Of a stretch of 64,000 nucleotides of DNA, positions 1-9,940 are shown one piece after another. Below the pieces are notes generated by a model. That model was not told the DNA's origin and made no database searches. It was given only the letters and a program-made list of their open reading frames with translations. Source of the DNA: WTHC01 sp965218725. Its GTDB lineage: Archaea; Thermoproteota; Nitrososphaeria; Nitrososphaerales; Nitrosopumilaceae. The DNA lies in the NCBI GenBank assembly GCA_965218725.1, contig CBDCLO010000002.1:186001-250000 (forward strand), in the 5' to 3' direction. The position numbers were made by a program, and so were the translations under genes. Each line of letters begins with the position of its first letter. The stretch's first letter is position 1.

Positions 1-1354
1 CATCTACTCGTAAAATATTTTGTTTTTTACTTTTTTCGTCAATATATTTATTTACACCAACAATAACTCTACCTTTTGAATCAATTTCTTTTTTTAGTCT
101 ATATGCATTTTTTCTTATTTCTGATTGAAAGAACCCTCTCTCAATTCCTTTGAGTGATCCTCCAATTTTAGATATTCTTTTTAAATAGTCCCAAACTCTA
201 TTTTCCATTTCATCGCATAAGTATTCTAAGTAGTGTGAACCAGATATAGGATCTACTGTTTTAGTAATCCCACTTTCATGAGCTATTATCTGTTGTGTAC
301 GTAATGCAATTTTGGCAGATTCCTGTGTAGGTAAAGATAATGCCTCATCTCTAGAATTAGTATGTAGAGATTGAGTGCCTCCAAGAATTGATGCTAATGA
401 CTGTATTGTAACACGGGCTATATTATTATCTGGTTGTTGTGCTGTTAATGATTCACCGCTAGTTTGAACATGAAACCTTAATTTCATTGATTGGGGATTT
501 TTAGCATGAAATTTTTCTTTTAATATTTTTGCATAGATCTTACGTGCAGTTCTAAACTTAGCTATTTCTTCAAATAGTTCCATCGTACAACAAAAGAAGA
601 AAGAAAGACGTGGTGCAAAATCATCTATTTTTAAACCTAGATCTAAACATGTTTGTATATATTCTATGGCATTAGCAATAGTAAACGCAACTTCTTGTAT
701 AGCTGTTGCACCAGCTTCCCTCATATGATAGCCAGAAATTGATATGGGGTACCATTTAGGTATTTTTCTTGAACAATATTGAATCATATCACCAATAAGA
801 CGCATAGACGGTTGTGGAGGATATATGTAAGTATTTCTAGCAATATATTCCTTCAATATGTCATTTTGTGTAGTTCCTCTTAATTCTGATTTCATAAAAC
901 CTTGTGACTCACCAACTACTATATAGTATGCAAGCAAAGTAGATGCAGTAGAATTTATTGTCATAGATGTGCTAATTTTACCTAACGGGATATTCTTAAA
1001 TGCAACCATCATATCATCTATACTTGCTATTGAAACTCCTACTTTTCCAATTTCACCCTCTGCAACTATTGTATCAGGATCATGTCCCATTTGAGTAGGA
1101 AGGTCAAATGCCATGCTAAGTCCAGTTTGGCCATTTTTTAACATGAATTTAAATCGTTTATTTGTTTTTAATGCATCACCAAATCCAGAGTATTGGCGCA
1201 TTGTCCATAGTCTATCACGGTACATGTTCTGATGTATGCCTCTAGTGAAAGGATAAAAACCTGGTTTTTCTTTTTTGGATTTATTTATAGTATAAAATGG
1301 ATCAACTGGTAAATTAGAATCAGTGTAAATAATTGTTTTTGGTTTTTTGTTCAT
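1..1354 (-). CDS. mcmA1: Methylmalonyl-CoA mutase, large (catalytic) subunit, partial
   Basis: It isomerises methylmalonyl-CoA and succinyl-CoA using adenosylcobalamin; in this lineage the step belongs to the 3-hydroxypropionate/4-hydroxybutyrate cycle. The minus-strand frame opens with ATG at 1354 (MNKKPKTIIYTD) and runs 451 codons to the window edge, so about 100 C-terminal residues are missing. Family motifs visible are YPFTRGIHQNMY, RQYSGFG, a TGLSMAFDLPTQMGHD stretch and VGVSIASIDDM, which form the acyl-CoA-binding TIM barrel. No B12-binding domain is present in the visible part; that domain is encoded separately at 11771-12187, the usual archaeal split. meaB lies 8 bases upstream in the same direction, which suggests co-transcription with its GTPase chaperone. 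Confidence 0.95.
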   Translation of the reverse strand, partial: MNKKPKTIIYTDSNLPVDPFYTINKSKKEKPGFYPFTRGIHQNMYRDRLWTMRQYSGFGDALKTNKRFKFMLKNGQTGLSMAFDLPTQMGHDPDTIVAEGEIGKVGVSIASIDDMMVAFKNIPLGKISTSMTINSTASTLLAYYIVVGESQGFMKSELRGTTQNDILKEYIARNTYIYPPQPSMRLIGDMIQYCSRKIPKWYPISISGYHMREAGATAIQEVAFTIANAIEYIQTCLDLGLKIDDFAPRLSFFFCCTMELFEEIAKFRTARKIYAKILKEKFHAKNPQSMKLRFHVQTSGESLTAQQPDNNIARVTIQSLASILGGTQSLHTNSRDEALSLPTQESAKIALRTQQIIAHESGITKTVDPISGSHYLEYLCDEMENRVWDYLKRISKIGGSLKGIERGFFQSEIRKNAYRLKKEIDSKGRVIVGVNKYIDEKSKKQNILRVD

Positions 1355-1362
1355 TATCAACA

Positions 1363-2286
1363 CTATAATAAATTAGAGATTTTATCTGCTGCATCAAATA
1401 CATTGACTTTTTTTGTTTGTACTAATTTTAGATATCTCAAGCTTATATTAGATTTTAACATCATATCAACTTTCTCCTTCATATTATTTAAAATGATATT
1501 TTTCAATTCATGTTCTATTTTTTTTATGTCATTACATTTTTTTATTTTTTCTTTTTCTTTTATTGTATTTTTTAATATTTTTACGAATTCAGCTAAGCCT
1601 TTTTTTGTTTTTGTAGAAGTCAGTAATATATTTTTTGGTTTTCCTATATATTCTAATACAGATTGATATAGTTGTAATGAACCACTAAGATCGCTTTTAT
1701 TTATGATATAAACATCTCCAATTTCTGTTAAACCAGCTTTGATTGTTTGTATATTATCTCCTGTATGTGGATTAAAAACTACAATTGTGATGTCTACTAT
1801 ATTTGAGATTTCTACCTCAGTTTGGCCGGCTCCTACGCTTTCTATGATAATCGGATCAAAATCAACATATTCTAATATACGAATAATGTTATATACTGAG
1901 TATGATACAGCGCCTATTGAACCACGTGATGCAATACTACGAATATAGATTCCTGCGTTATTTAGCTCATTCATTCTAATTCTATCACCTAGAATAGCTC
2001 CTCCACTAATGTGACTTGATGGATCAATTGCTAATACCGCTGGGTTCATCCCGCATTCTTTAAGTTCTAGTGCGATTATATTAATAAGTGAACTTTTTCC
2101 TGCACCAGCTGGACCAGTAAATCCAATTATTAAAGAATTTCCAGTGTTTTTGTAAATTTTATTTATTAACCTACGAGTTATATTTTCATCGTTTTCTATT
2201 ATTGATATTGATTTTGCAATGGCTTTTCTTTTCTTTTTTTTAAGATCGTTAATTAAATCTAATACCCTCACTGTGTAAAACACCAT
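1363..2286 (-). CDS. meaB: Methylmalonyl-CoA mutase-associated GTPase MeaB (ArgK family)
   Basis: This G3E-type P-loop GTPase protects and reloads the adenosylcobalamin-dependent mutase. The 307-residue protein has the P-loop GFTGPAGAGKSSL (about 55-67), DPSS near 88-91, a DRIRM segment near 101, the switch-like ESVGAGQTE near 149-157 and the guanine-specificity motif NKSD near 196. Length is normal for the family. It is transcribed just ahead of the mutase large subunit (8-base gap), which fixes its role better than the old ArgK kinase label. The N-terminal 45 residues are very Lys/Ile-rich, as in other AT-rich genomes. ATG start. Confidence 0.93.
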   Translation of the reverse strand: MVFYTVRVLDLINDLKKKKRKAIAKSISIIENDENITRRLINKIYKNTGNSLIIGFTGPAGAGKSSLINIIALELKECGMNPAVLAIDPSSHISGGAILGDRIRMNELNNAGIYIRSIASRGSIGAVSYSVYNIIRILEYVDFDPIIIESVGAGQTEVEISNIVDITIVVFNPHTGDNIQTIKAGLTEIGDVYIINKSDLSGSLQLYQSVLEYIGKPKNILLTSTKTKKGLAEFVKILKNTIKEKEKIKKCNDIKKIEHELKNIILNNMKEKVDMMLKSNISLRYLKLVQTKKVNVFDAADKISNLL

Positions 2287-2552
2287 TTTTTATTATAACA
2301 TAAATCACCTGAGATAGTATTATACTAAGTTAATATAAAGTTGTTAGTCTCACATTTTACTAATATATTTTGAGTTAATTTACATAAATATATATGACTT
2401 GTGTGGGTATTGGTTATCTATCTATAAACATAACACATCTTTAAATGACCGAATTAATATTTTATACAAACATAATTATGTGTATTGTCAAAACATATTT
2501 CAAAGTTAGCCAGTATTAGAATCTATATTGCATTAATTAAAGTAAAATTATT

Positions 2553-3197
2553 TTATATGTATGATCTATTTAACCAATTTTTGATAATGCCTGCAGTCTC
2601 ATTTTTTTCTAGTCTAATTAATAATGTTTCTAATTCAAAAATAAAATTTTGAATAAATTTTGTTTGAGTACATATCGATTTATATTTTATAAGGGTTGCC
2701 ACATCACAAAAATTTGTTGAATTAAATGTATTTTTTATGTAATTGGTATTAATATTAAAATTTATTCCAATTCCTATGATTATGTATTTTATTTTATCAG
2801 ATTCTATTGATACATCAGTAAGTATCCCAGCTACTTTTTTCCCATCAACCATCACATCATTTGGCCATTTTAGTTTTGGTTGGAGCTTCATGTATTTTTC
2901 AATAGTGATTGAAAGGGCTAGCGATGTAACAAATGGAAAAAATTTAATATTAGAAATACATAGCTTTGGATGTAGGATTATTGATAGACACATATTTCCT
3001 TCTGTGGATTGCCACTTTCTATTCATTCTTCCTCTTCCATCAGTTTGATGTCTTGTTATTACTATAGTACCATTCTCAATTTTATTATTAGCTATTTTTA
3101 GTGCAAAGCATTGTGTAGAACCTATTTTATCAAAATAATAAATACGTTTTCCTATTCTTTTAGTCTTAAGTTTATACAGTATTTCCTGCAGTAACAA
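2553..3197 (-). CDS. birA: Biotin--[acetyl-CoA-carboxylase] ligase
   Basis: It attaches biotin through biotinyl-AMP to a carboxyl-carrier protein; in this lineage the likely acceptor is the bifunctional acetyl-/propionyl-CoA carboxylase of the carbon-fixation cycle. The 214-residue protein shows the ligase hallmarks: KIGSTQ (24-29), QTDGRGRMNRKW (51-62, the biotinyl-AMP loop) and KWPNDVMVDGKKVAGILTDV near 114-133. There is no N-terminal helix-turn-helix, so it should be a pure ligase, not a BirA-type repressor. The start is TTG at 3197. It stands alone, about 270 bases upstream of meaB. Residues beyond about 190 are short, so a full C-terminal SH3-like domain is probably absent. Confidence 0.9.
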   Translation of the reverse strand: MLLQEILYKLKTKRIGKRIYYFDKIGSTQCFALKIANNKIENGTIVITRHQTDGRGRMNRKWQSTEGNMCLSIILHPKLCISNIKFFPFVTSLALSITIEKYMKLQPKLKWPNDVMVDGKKVAGILTDVSIESDKIKYIIIGIGINFNINTNYIKNTFNSTNFCDVATLIKYKSICTQTKFIQNFIFELETLLIRLEKNETAGIIKNWLNRSYI

Positions 3198-3429
3198 TAT
3201 TAAATAATTATTTTGTATTTTGATTTAAACTTTTATTAAATTTTTTACACTGATAGTCTAATTAAACTCATTAATTTTATGTTATATTTAGTTTCTTTAG
3301 TAACTAATTTCTGATGTAGATTTTGGTAGTATTGTCAAGTACACTACTGCTTGAGTTTATAATCTGTGTGTTATATTGTTCTATGTTTTTAGACAATATT
3401 AAATATTTGTCAATTGTGTCAGTAATATA

Positions 3430-4633
3430 ATGCTTAAAATGGTACTAGTGGGTAAAATAGATGCTGTAAAACAACATTTTTCAATGCTGTTACCATGTTG
3501 TTAAATATAGTTTCAACATATCATTTATAACTAAAAACCCCGCAATTTTAATTGATTATGCTATGACATTTTGTTCATCAAGAATTTAATGTCGATGTAG
3601 CTCCAAAAATTTAAGATGGAGTAATTGGCGGAGATATGCCCTAATTCAACTAATAGATTTATCTGATCTTATAAAATGTACATGGAGAGGGAATGGATTA
3701 GGTACAAGTCTCTTACTATTGCATCACAATCAGATGCATTGTTATACATGGTAGATGTATCTGGAAGTATTAATTCTTTAGCTGAGATAACTGAAAGTAA
3801 TTCTAGAGACTCTATCTATGATTTTATTTACATAAGAAGAATTAATGATGTGGTATCACAATATTTTAGAAGTAATTAGATCTAAAATATTAAAATTAGT
3901 TAATTTAGGCATAAATCAAATTGATGCATTAGCAAGTTTATATCGTGTAATAGATGTTAACAAAATTCACATAAAAGAATCATTGTACATTGCTAAACTA
4001 GATAAAAAATATTTTTTGGATTTTACTATATGTGACGTGAAAAAATTTGCTTCAAGTTTAGGAAAAATATCAAAACTCATTCATGTTATAGCAAATAAGA
4101 TAAATATCAAAGATGCTAATGAAAATCTGCATAAATTACAAGAGCAATGTAATGAGAATGTTGTAATTCTAACCAGTGCAGATAGATAGCTTAGTCTAAG
4201 AAAAGTTGAAAAGATAAAATTAATAAAATATTATTTAGATTTTGAACGATTTAGCATATTAAAATCGATAAAAATTAGTTATAAACAAAAAAATGCACTA
4301 AAATTCATTGAAGATTATATAATGAATAAATATATAAAAACAGGAATATAACTTGTAGTCAATATGACTGTTTTTAAACTTTTAAAAATGAATTCTATTT
4401 ATTTAATAGCTAACTAAAAAAAATTATTTAATAAACATGGTAGAATTTTACATGATCTGATATTAATGAAAGTTGGTACTACAATAAAAGATCTGGCAAA
4501 ATAGATTCATACTGATTTAACAGAAATGTTGTTGCATGCTAAAGATTTGAGATACAAATTAAAGTTATCTATCACATATCAACGTGACAGTGATGTATCT
4601 AGTAAATACTTACAAACACGCAAAAAAAACTAA
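3430..4633 (+). pseudogene. ychF: Decayed YchF/Obg-like ATPase (TGS-domain GTPase) pseudogene
   Basis: Read across frames, this stretch follows the archaeal YchF protein from end to end. The ATG at 3430 gives MLKMVLVGK, but the P-loop is ruined (family G-x-x-N-x-G-K-S/T; here GKIDAVKQH). A second frame at 3474 gives TFFNAVTMLLNIVSTYHL then stops. Later pieces match the family: FVHQEFNVDVAPK, IQLIDLSDL, RGNGLGTSL, then (from 3676) SDALLYMVDVSGS, then (from 3845) MMWYHNILE and ISKLIHVIANKINIKDANENL. The last frame continues to 4633 but is cut by stops at 4187, 4349, 4415 and 4502. The TGS-like end shows VGTTIKDLAK and IHTDL. Total length (about 400 codons) equals an intact archaeal YchF. At least four frame changes plus several stops rule out a single read error. 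Confidence 0.88.
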
Positions 4634-4646
4634 ACATTTATTTAAT

Positions 4647-6044
4647 TTAGTCTGATGATATTTCTTCTTTTTTTATCCAAGTTGTAGTATTATGATAGTC
4701 TAGTAATGTGATGTTCATAGTTTCCAAACGTTTTCTAATTTTATCAGCTTTTTCGTATTGTTTTTCTTCTCTTAGTTTTTTTCTTTCTAGTATTAATGTA
4801 TCAATTAGGTTTTTTTCTTCATTGGTAAATTTAGATATTTTTAATCCAAAAATATTAAAAAATCTTTCAAATTCTGTAATAGCTTTTTTTGCAGTTGATT
4901 CAGCTATAGTGTTATACATTATAAAATCATCAATTTGTTTCACTAATTTCATAAAAGATGAAAATGCATGTACAGTATTAAAATTATTAGACATCACATA
5001 ATCAAATTTAGTTTTATACTTAATTATTATTTTTTCTATATTTTCATTTGAACTATTACAGGTATTTTTAATTGATACTAGTTTATAATAACATAATTCC
5101 ATTTGTCTCCATTTTGTTATTATTTCTTTTAATGCAATCGTAGAATAGCTTACTGGTTTTAAGTAATGTGTAGAAATACAAAATAGTCTTATTATATTAG
5201 ATCCGTATGTACTCAGTAATTGACTTAAGACTTTAATATTTCCTGTTGATTTTGACATTTTTTTGCCATTAACTGTTACCAATCCGATATGCATCCAAAT
5301 TTTTGCAAGTGATTTTGATGTATATGACTCTGATTGAGCAATTTCATTTTCATGATGTGGGAATATTAAATCATTTCCACCACCATGTATTTCAAAATTT
5401 TTGCTAAGATATTTTATACACATTGCAGAACATTCTATATGCCAGCCTGGTCTTCCTTTTCCCCATGGACTATTCCAAATAGGATTAGTTCTAAAAAATT
5501 TCCATAGTGCAAAATCAATTGGTGAATTTTTTGCACTGTCTATTGGAATACGTAATCCAGAAATTAATTCGTTGATGTTTTTTTTAGATAATTTTCCATA
5601 CTTATTAAATTTTAATACAGAAAAATATACGCCATTTTTTGTAACGTATGCAATATTTTTATTTAATAAATGTTGTATCAGTTCTATTATGTTTTGTATA
5701 TGTTCCGTTGCTTTGGGATATATACTTGCACGTTTAACGTTAAGTGTATCAAAGTCTCTATAGTAGTGTTCTATATATTTTGAACTTATTTCTGTAGTTG
5801 ACAAATTTTCATTTTTTGCTCTTTGTATTATTTTATCGTCAATATCTGTGAAGTTTTGAACAATTCTAACAATAATATTTTTATTTTCTAGATAGCGCCT
5901 TAATATATCAAAAACAACTACTGTTCTTGCATGTCCTATATGTGAATTATCATAAGGTGTTATACCACAAAGATATATTTCAACATATGATGAACTTACA
6001 CATTTTTTTTTACCACTTAATGTATCATATATTTTAATATCCAA
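4647..6044 (-). CDS. cysS: Cysteinyl-tRNA synthetase
   Basis: Class I synthetase that charges tRNA-Cys with cysteine. The 465-residue protein has the HIGH signature as SHIGHA (34-39), the KMSKS loop KKMSKSTGN near 261-269, and the zinc-site context C26, C205 and the H-rich GGGNDLIFPHHENE segment near 221-234. Length is typical. The start is ATG at 6044, 4 bases after the end of nadE, so the two are probably one transcript (nadE-cysS). Its 3' end faces the ychF pseudogene. Direct cysteinylation here means the SepRS/SepCysS route is not needed. Confidence 0.96.
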   Translation of the reverse strand: MDIKIYDTLSGKKKCVSSSYVEIYLCGITPYDNSHIGHARTVVVFDILRRYLENKNIIVRIVQNFTDIDDKIIQRAKNENLSTTEISSKYIEHYYRDFDTLNVKRASIYPKATEHIQNIIELIQHLLNKNIAYVTKNGVYFSVLKFNKYGKLSKKNINELISGLRIPIDSAKNSPIDFALWKFFRTNPIWNSPWGKGRPGWHIECSAMCIKYLSKNFEIHGGGNDLIFPHHENEIAQSESYTSKSLAKIWMHIGLVTVNGKKMSKSTGNIKVLSQLLSTYGSNIIRLFCISTHYLKPVSYSTIALKEIITKWRQMELCYYKLVSIKNTCNSSNENIEKIIIKYKTKFDYVMSNNFNTVHAFSSFMKLVKQIDDFIMYNTIAESTAKKAITEFERFFNIFGLKISKFTNEEKNLIDTLILERKKLREEKQYEKADKIRKRLETMNITLLDYHNTTTWIKKEEISSD

Positions 6045-6048
6045 TGTA

Positions 6049-6837
6049 TTATATTACAAAACCATATGGCATGTTCCGTTTATGATGATTTTTTTTATGC
6101 AATTCATAGATTTTTTTTATTGAAGATCTTCCTATTGCAGTTAATTGCATTGTTTCTTCTATAGTGCACTTTTTGTCAAATATACAATATAAAATTAGAT
6201 CAATTTTTTCATATGGTAAACCAATTTCTTTTTCTGCAAGTTGATTTTTTAAAATATATGGACTGCTTTTTTTATTTATTATTGAATCTGATACTCCTAA
6301 AAATTTTGCTAGATTTTTAAGTTGTGTTTTATAAATTGATATTAATGGTAATACATCTGCATTACCGTCACCAAACTTTGTAAAATATCCAAGCATATAT
6401 TCACTTTTGTCAGTAGAGCCAACAACTAAGTTATTTGTAATGTTTGCATAATAATACAAGATATTTGATCTTATTCTAGATCTTAAATTTCCTAATGCAT
6501 TTTCATTTGGATCTAGGTATTTTTTATATTCATTGACTATTAATGTTATATCTAATAGTTTATAATTTAAATTAAGTTTGTTTATAGTTTTAAGTGCATC
6601 ATCGGTCTCATTTTTTGGTGTGATTTCTCTGTCAGGCATCACCAATGCTAGTGTATCTTGTTTATGAGTACATGAACATAGATATGCAATTACGGTAGAA
6701 TCTATACCGCCACTAAGTCCTAAAACAAAGCCACTTAGATTAGTTTTAAAAACAATATTACTTAAGAAATGTTTTATAGAATAAACTATTTTTTTATAAT
6801 CAATTTTTATCAGATCATTTAAAATATTTTGTTTCAC
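6049..6837 (-). CDS. nadE: NAD(+) synthetase
   Basis: It amidates nicotinic-acid adenine dinucleotide to NAD with ATP. The 262-residue protein carries the N-type ATP pyrophosphatase P-loop LSGGIDST (about 41-48) and later family motifs: LRSRIRSNILYYYAN, VGSTDKSE, and GYFTKFGDGNADVLPL near 150-170. There is no glutaminase domain, so the enzyme should use free ammonia, or ammonia from a separate partner. It is the first gene of a likely nadE-cysS pair. The 206-base gap to the divergent ahcY holds promoter-like AT-rich sequence only. Confidence 0.95.
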   Translation of the reverse strand: MKQNILNDLIKIDYKKIVYSIKHFLSNIVFKTNLSGFVLGLSGGIDSTVIAYLCSCTHKQDTLALVMPDREITPKNETDDALKTINKLNLNYKLLDITLIVNEYKKYLDPNENALGNLRSRIRSNILYYYANITNNLVVGSTDKSEYMLGYFTKFGDGNADVLPLISIYKTQLKNLAKFLGVSDSIINKKSSPYILKNQLAEKEIGLPYEKIDLILYCIFDKKCTIEETMQLTAIGRSSIKKIYELHKKNHHKRNMPYGFVI

Positions 6838-7044
6838 TGACTATTTACAATACATATTTTCATAAACTTTATGGTTCAAGTTGTTAATGATTATTACCTA
6901 ATTACTATTTTAAAAGATAAATACAATTTGTGATGTTATACTAATATATTTTATATATATTACAAAAATTTTAATTATTTTAATCATACTTTAATTATAA
7001 TGATTGTTGATAGAAATTTATAGGTCTGTTCCTGTATTTTTATA

Positions 7045-8286
7045 TTGAGTAAAATAAAAAATTTAGAATTGTCTGAAAAAGGAAAATTGTCGTATGAATG
7101 GGCAAGAAGTCATATGCAGATTCTTGATAGAACTATTCAGAGATTGAAAAGATCTAAACCATTAAAAGGTATTACATTAGGATTTTGTTTGCACATTACA
7201 AAAGAAACTTCTGTTTTGTTAATGGGTGCAAAAGAATTGGGTGCAAATGTAGTAGCATGTGGTGCTAACCCATTAACTACTCAAGATGATGTTGCAGCAT
7301 TTTTAGCATCAAGTAAGATTGAGATCTATGCATGGTCTGGACAAACTAATAAAGAATATGATTATTGTATAGAGCAAGTACTAGATCATAAACCGGTAAT
7401 ATTGACTGATGATGGAGCAGATATGAACGTAAAAGCTCACTTTAGTAAAAAGTATAAATCTTTAGAGATAGTTGGAGCTACTGAAGAAACTACTGCAGGT
7501 GTAAATAGATTAAGATCCATAGAAAGTAATGGAGTTTTGCGTTATCCAGTGATTGCAGTGAATGATGCATATACAAAACATATGTTTGATAATAAATATG
7601 GTACTGGACAAAGTACAGTAGACGGATATCTTAGATCAATAAATCTATTGTTCGCATCAAAACGTGTAGTAGTTGTAGGATATGGTTGGGTTGGAAAAGG
7701 TGTAGCTACAAGATGTCGTGGTATGGGTTCTAAAGTAATAGTCACAGAAGTAAATGCAATCAGAGCATTAGAAGCTCACATGGATGGATTTGACGTTATG
7801 CAAATCTCAAAGGCTGTAGAGATAGGTGATATGTTTGTGACATGTACTGGTGTAATTAATGTAATTAATAGAAAACATATACTAAATATGAAAAATGGAG
7901 CTGTTATTGGGAATGTTGGTCACTTTGATGTAGAAATAGATGCAAAGTTTCTTTTAAAATCAAAAAGTGTTAGAGAGGTACGGCCCAACGTAAGTGAATG
8001 TATTTTAAACAATGGTAAGACTATTTATTTGATAGGTTATGGTAGAGTGGCTAATTTAGTTGCAGCTGAGGGACATCCACCTGAAGTAATGGCCCAATCA
8101 TTTTCAAATCAAATTTTGTCTATTTTACATATTTTAAAAAATTATAAAAACATGGAAAAAAAAATAATTACTGTACCAATAGAAATAGATAATCAAATTG
8201 CATTTGATGCACTACAAGCAATGGATATAAAGATTGATAAACTTACAAATGAACAAAAAAATTATTTGAATAGTTGGAATACATAA
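7045..8286 (+). CDS. ahcY: Adenosylhomocysteinase (S-adenosylhomocysteine hydrolase)
   Basis: It reversibly hydrolyses S-adenosylhomocysteine to homocysteine and adenosine, relieving product inhibition of methyltransferases. The 413-residue protein shows the NAD-binding region VVVVGYGWVGKGVATRCRG (about 208-226), the upstream catalytic segment with KYGTGQS, and the late family block YLIGYGRVANLVAAEGHPPE. Length fits archaeal forms. The start is TTG at 7045 (MSKIKNLELSEKGKLSYEWA); no ATG lies upstream in frame. metG begins one base after its stop, so they are likely co-transcribed, linking the methyl cycle with methionine use. Confidence 0.96.
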   Translation: MSKIKNLELSEKGKLSYEWARSHMQILDRTIQRLKRSKPLKGITLGFCLHITKETSVLLMGAKELGANVVACGANPLTTQDDVAAFLASSKIEIYAWSGQTNKEYDYCIEQVLDHKPVILTDDGADMNVKAHFSKKYKSLEIVGATEETTAGVNRLRSIESNGVLRYPVIAVNDAYTKHMFDNKYGTGQSTVDGYLRSINLLFASKRVVVVGYGWVGKGVATRCRGMGSKVIVTEVNAIRALEAHMDGFDVMQISKAVEIGDMFVTCTGVINVINRKHILNMKNGAVIGNVGHFDVEIDAKFLLKSKSVREVRPNVSECILNNGKTIYLIGYGRVANLVAAEGHPPEVMAQSFSNQILSILHILKNYKNMEKKIITVPIEIDNQIAFDALQAMDIKIDKLTNEQKNYLNSWNT

Positions 8287-8287
8287 C

Positions 8288-9940
8288 TTGAGAAGTAGAG
8301 CAATAATAACTAGTGCATTACCATATTCAAATGGTGAAATACATCTAGGCCACATTGCGTCTACATATTTACCAGCAGACATTACCACTAGATTTTTAAA
8401 GCAAAAAAATGTGGAGGCTTATCATATATGTGCATCAGATGACTTTGGCACACCAATTTTGGTTCAGTCTGAAAAAGAAAATAAAAAACCTGAAGAGTAT
8501 GTAAAATATTGGAATAATCGTGCATACAATGATTTTACATTATTAAATATAGAGTTTGATTTTTTTTATAAAACCAGCTCAAAAGAAAATATAAAATTTG
8601 TTCAATATGTTTTCAAAAAGTTGTATAACGCTGGGCATATATATGATTCTAAAATAGTTCAATTGTATTGCAATAATGATAAAAAATTCCTTCCAGATAG
8701 ATATGTAATTGGTGAATGTCCATATTGTAAGGCCGATGGACAATATTCTGATCTATGCGAAAAATGTGGTAATATACCAAAAGCAATTAATAAACCAAAA
8801 TGTTCTATATGTGGATGTATACCTATCAAAAAAGAAACTAAACATTATTTTTTTAAACTAAGTAACTTCTCACATAAACTGTCCTTATGGTTGGAACAAA
8901 ATAAGAATCTTCAAAAAGATGTTAAAAAATATGTACAAAATTGGATCAAGTATGGATTAATTGATTGGGATATAACGCGAAATATTTCATGGGGTATTCC
9001 AGTTCCACTTAAAAATTCAGATCAAGTTTTTTATGGTTGGTTCGATAATCATCTTGCATATATATCATCAGCGATTAAATTCCTAAGTACTAAGGGAATA
9101 GACGGTAAAGAATTCTGGAATTCCGCAGATATCTACCATTTTATTGGTAAGGATATAATATATCATCATTATTTATTTTTACCAGCCATACGACTGGGTA
9201 TTAATGAAGAATATAAGTTACCAGATTATATTCCAACTAGAGGACACCTTAAATTGCATTATAAGAAACTATCTAAAAGCCGCAATTGGTATATAAGTAT
9301 AAAAGAATTTCTTTCTTACTATCCAGCTGACTATTTACGATTTTATTTAGTGTTTATAAACCAGTATTCTCAAAATGATCTAAATTTTAACTGGTTAGAA
9401 TTTGCAACAATAATAAATTCAGAGCTTATTGGAAATATAGGGAATTTTATAAATAGGGTGTTAAAGTTAATGAGTGCGAAATGCAATAACAGAGTACCTT
9501 ACCCTAAACAATTTGATAAATCTGATAATATTATTAAAGAGAAAGTTATTAGTCTAGGAAAAGATTCTGGGGTTTTTATAATGGAAAATAAATTAGACCG
9601 TGGTTTAAAATGCATATTAAAAATGTCATCTTTGCTAAATCAATATTTTCAACATAAAGAACCATGGAAAAAAAATTCAGATTTAGATAATTGTATTTTT
9701 ATATCCATAAATGCTATATGCGTTATTGCTATAACATTATATCCATTTTTACCTGATACTTCAAAAAAAATTTGGTTGCAGCTTGGTATTGATAACTGTA
9801 TTTCAAAACAGTACCATGATAATATTTTAGAATTTATGATAAAACCTAATCATGTTATTAATAAACCGTATCCACTATTTGTAAAGATTGAACAACAAGA
9901 CGTGAATCAACGTATAGATAGCATGAAAAATGCTACATAG
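8288..9940 (+). CDS. metG: Methionyl-tRNA synthetase
   Basis: Class I synthetase that charges initiator and elongator tRNA-Met. The 550-residue protein begins SALPYSNGEIHLGH (HIGH-type motif near 17-23), has a zinc-knuckle region with CPYC, CEKC and two further Cys pairs near 140-178, WGIPVP near 237, and KLSKSRNW as the KMSKS equivalent near 335. It lacks a C-terminal EMAP/Trbp111-like tRNA-binding domain, which archaea often encode separately. The start is TTG at 8288, one base after the ahcY stop. Its 3' end overlaps the following hydrolase reading frame by 11 bases. Confidence 0.95.
   Translation: MRSRAIITSALPYSNGEIHLGHIASTYLPADITTRFLKQKNVEAYHICASDDFGTPILVQSEKENKKPEEYVKYWNNRAYNDFTLLNIEFDFFYKTSSKENIKFVQYVFKKLYNAGHIYDSKIVQLYCNNDKKFLPDRYVIGECPYCKADGQYSDLCEKCGNIPKAINKPKCSICGCIPIKKETKHYFFKLSNFSHKLSLWLEQNKNLQKDVKKYVQNWIKYGLIDWDITRNISWGIPVPLKNSDQVFYGWFDNHLAYISSAIKFLSTKGIDGKEFWNSADIYHFIGKDIIYHHYLFLPAIRLGINEEYKLPDYIPTRGHLKLHYKKLSKSRNWYISIKEFLSYYPADYLRFYLVFINQYSQNDLNFNWLEFATIINSELIGNIGNFINRVLKLMSAKCNNRVPYPKQFDKSDNIIKEKVISLGKDSGVFIMENKLDRGLKCILKMSSLLNQYFQHKEPWKKNSDLDNCIFISINAICVIAITLYPFLPDTSKKIWLQLGIDNCISKQYHDNILEFMIKPNHVINKPYPLFVKIEQQDVNQRIDSMKNAT

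Noticed and set aside
1403..1666. An 87-codon open frame antisense to meaB
   Set aside because: Phe/Ile-rich shadow typical of AT-rich coding strands; MeaB motifs are on the other strand.
6869..6885. GGTTCAAGTT, resembling a tRNA T-arm
   Set aside because: No matching T stem, acceptor stem or anticodon arm around it.
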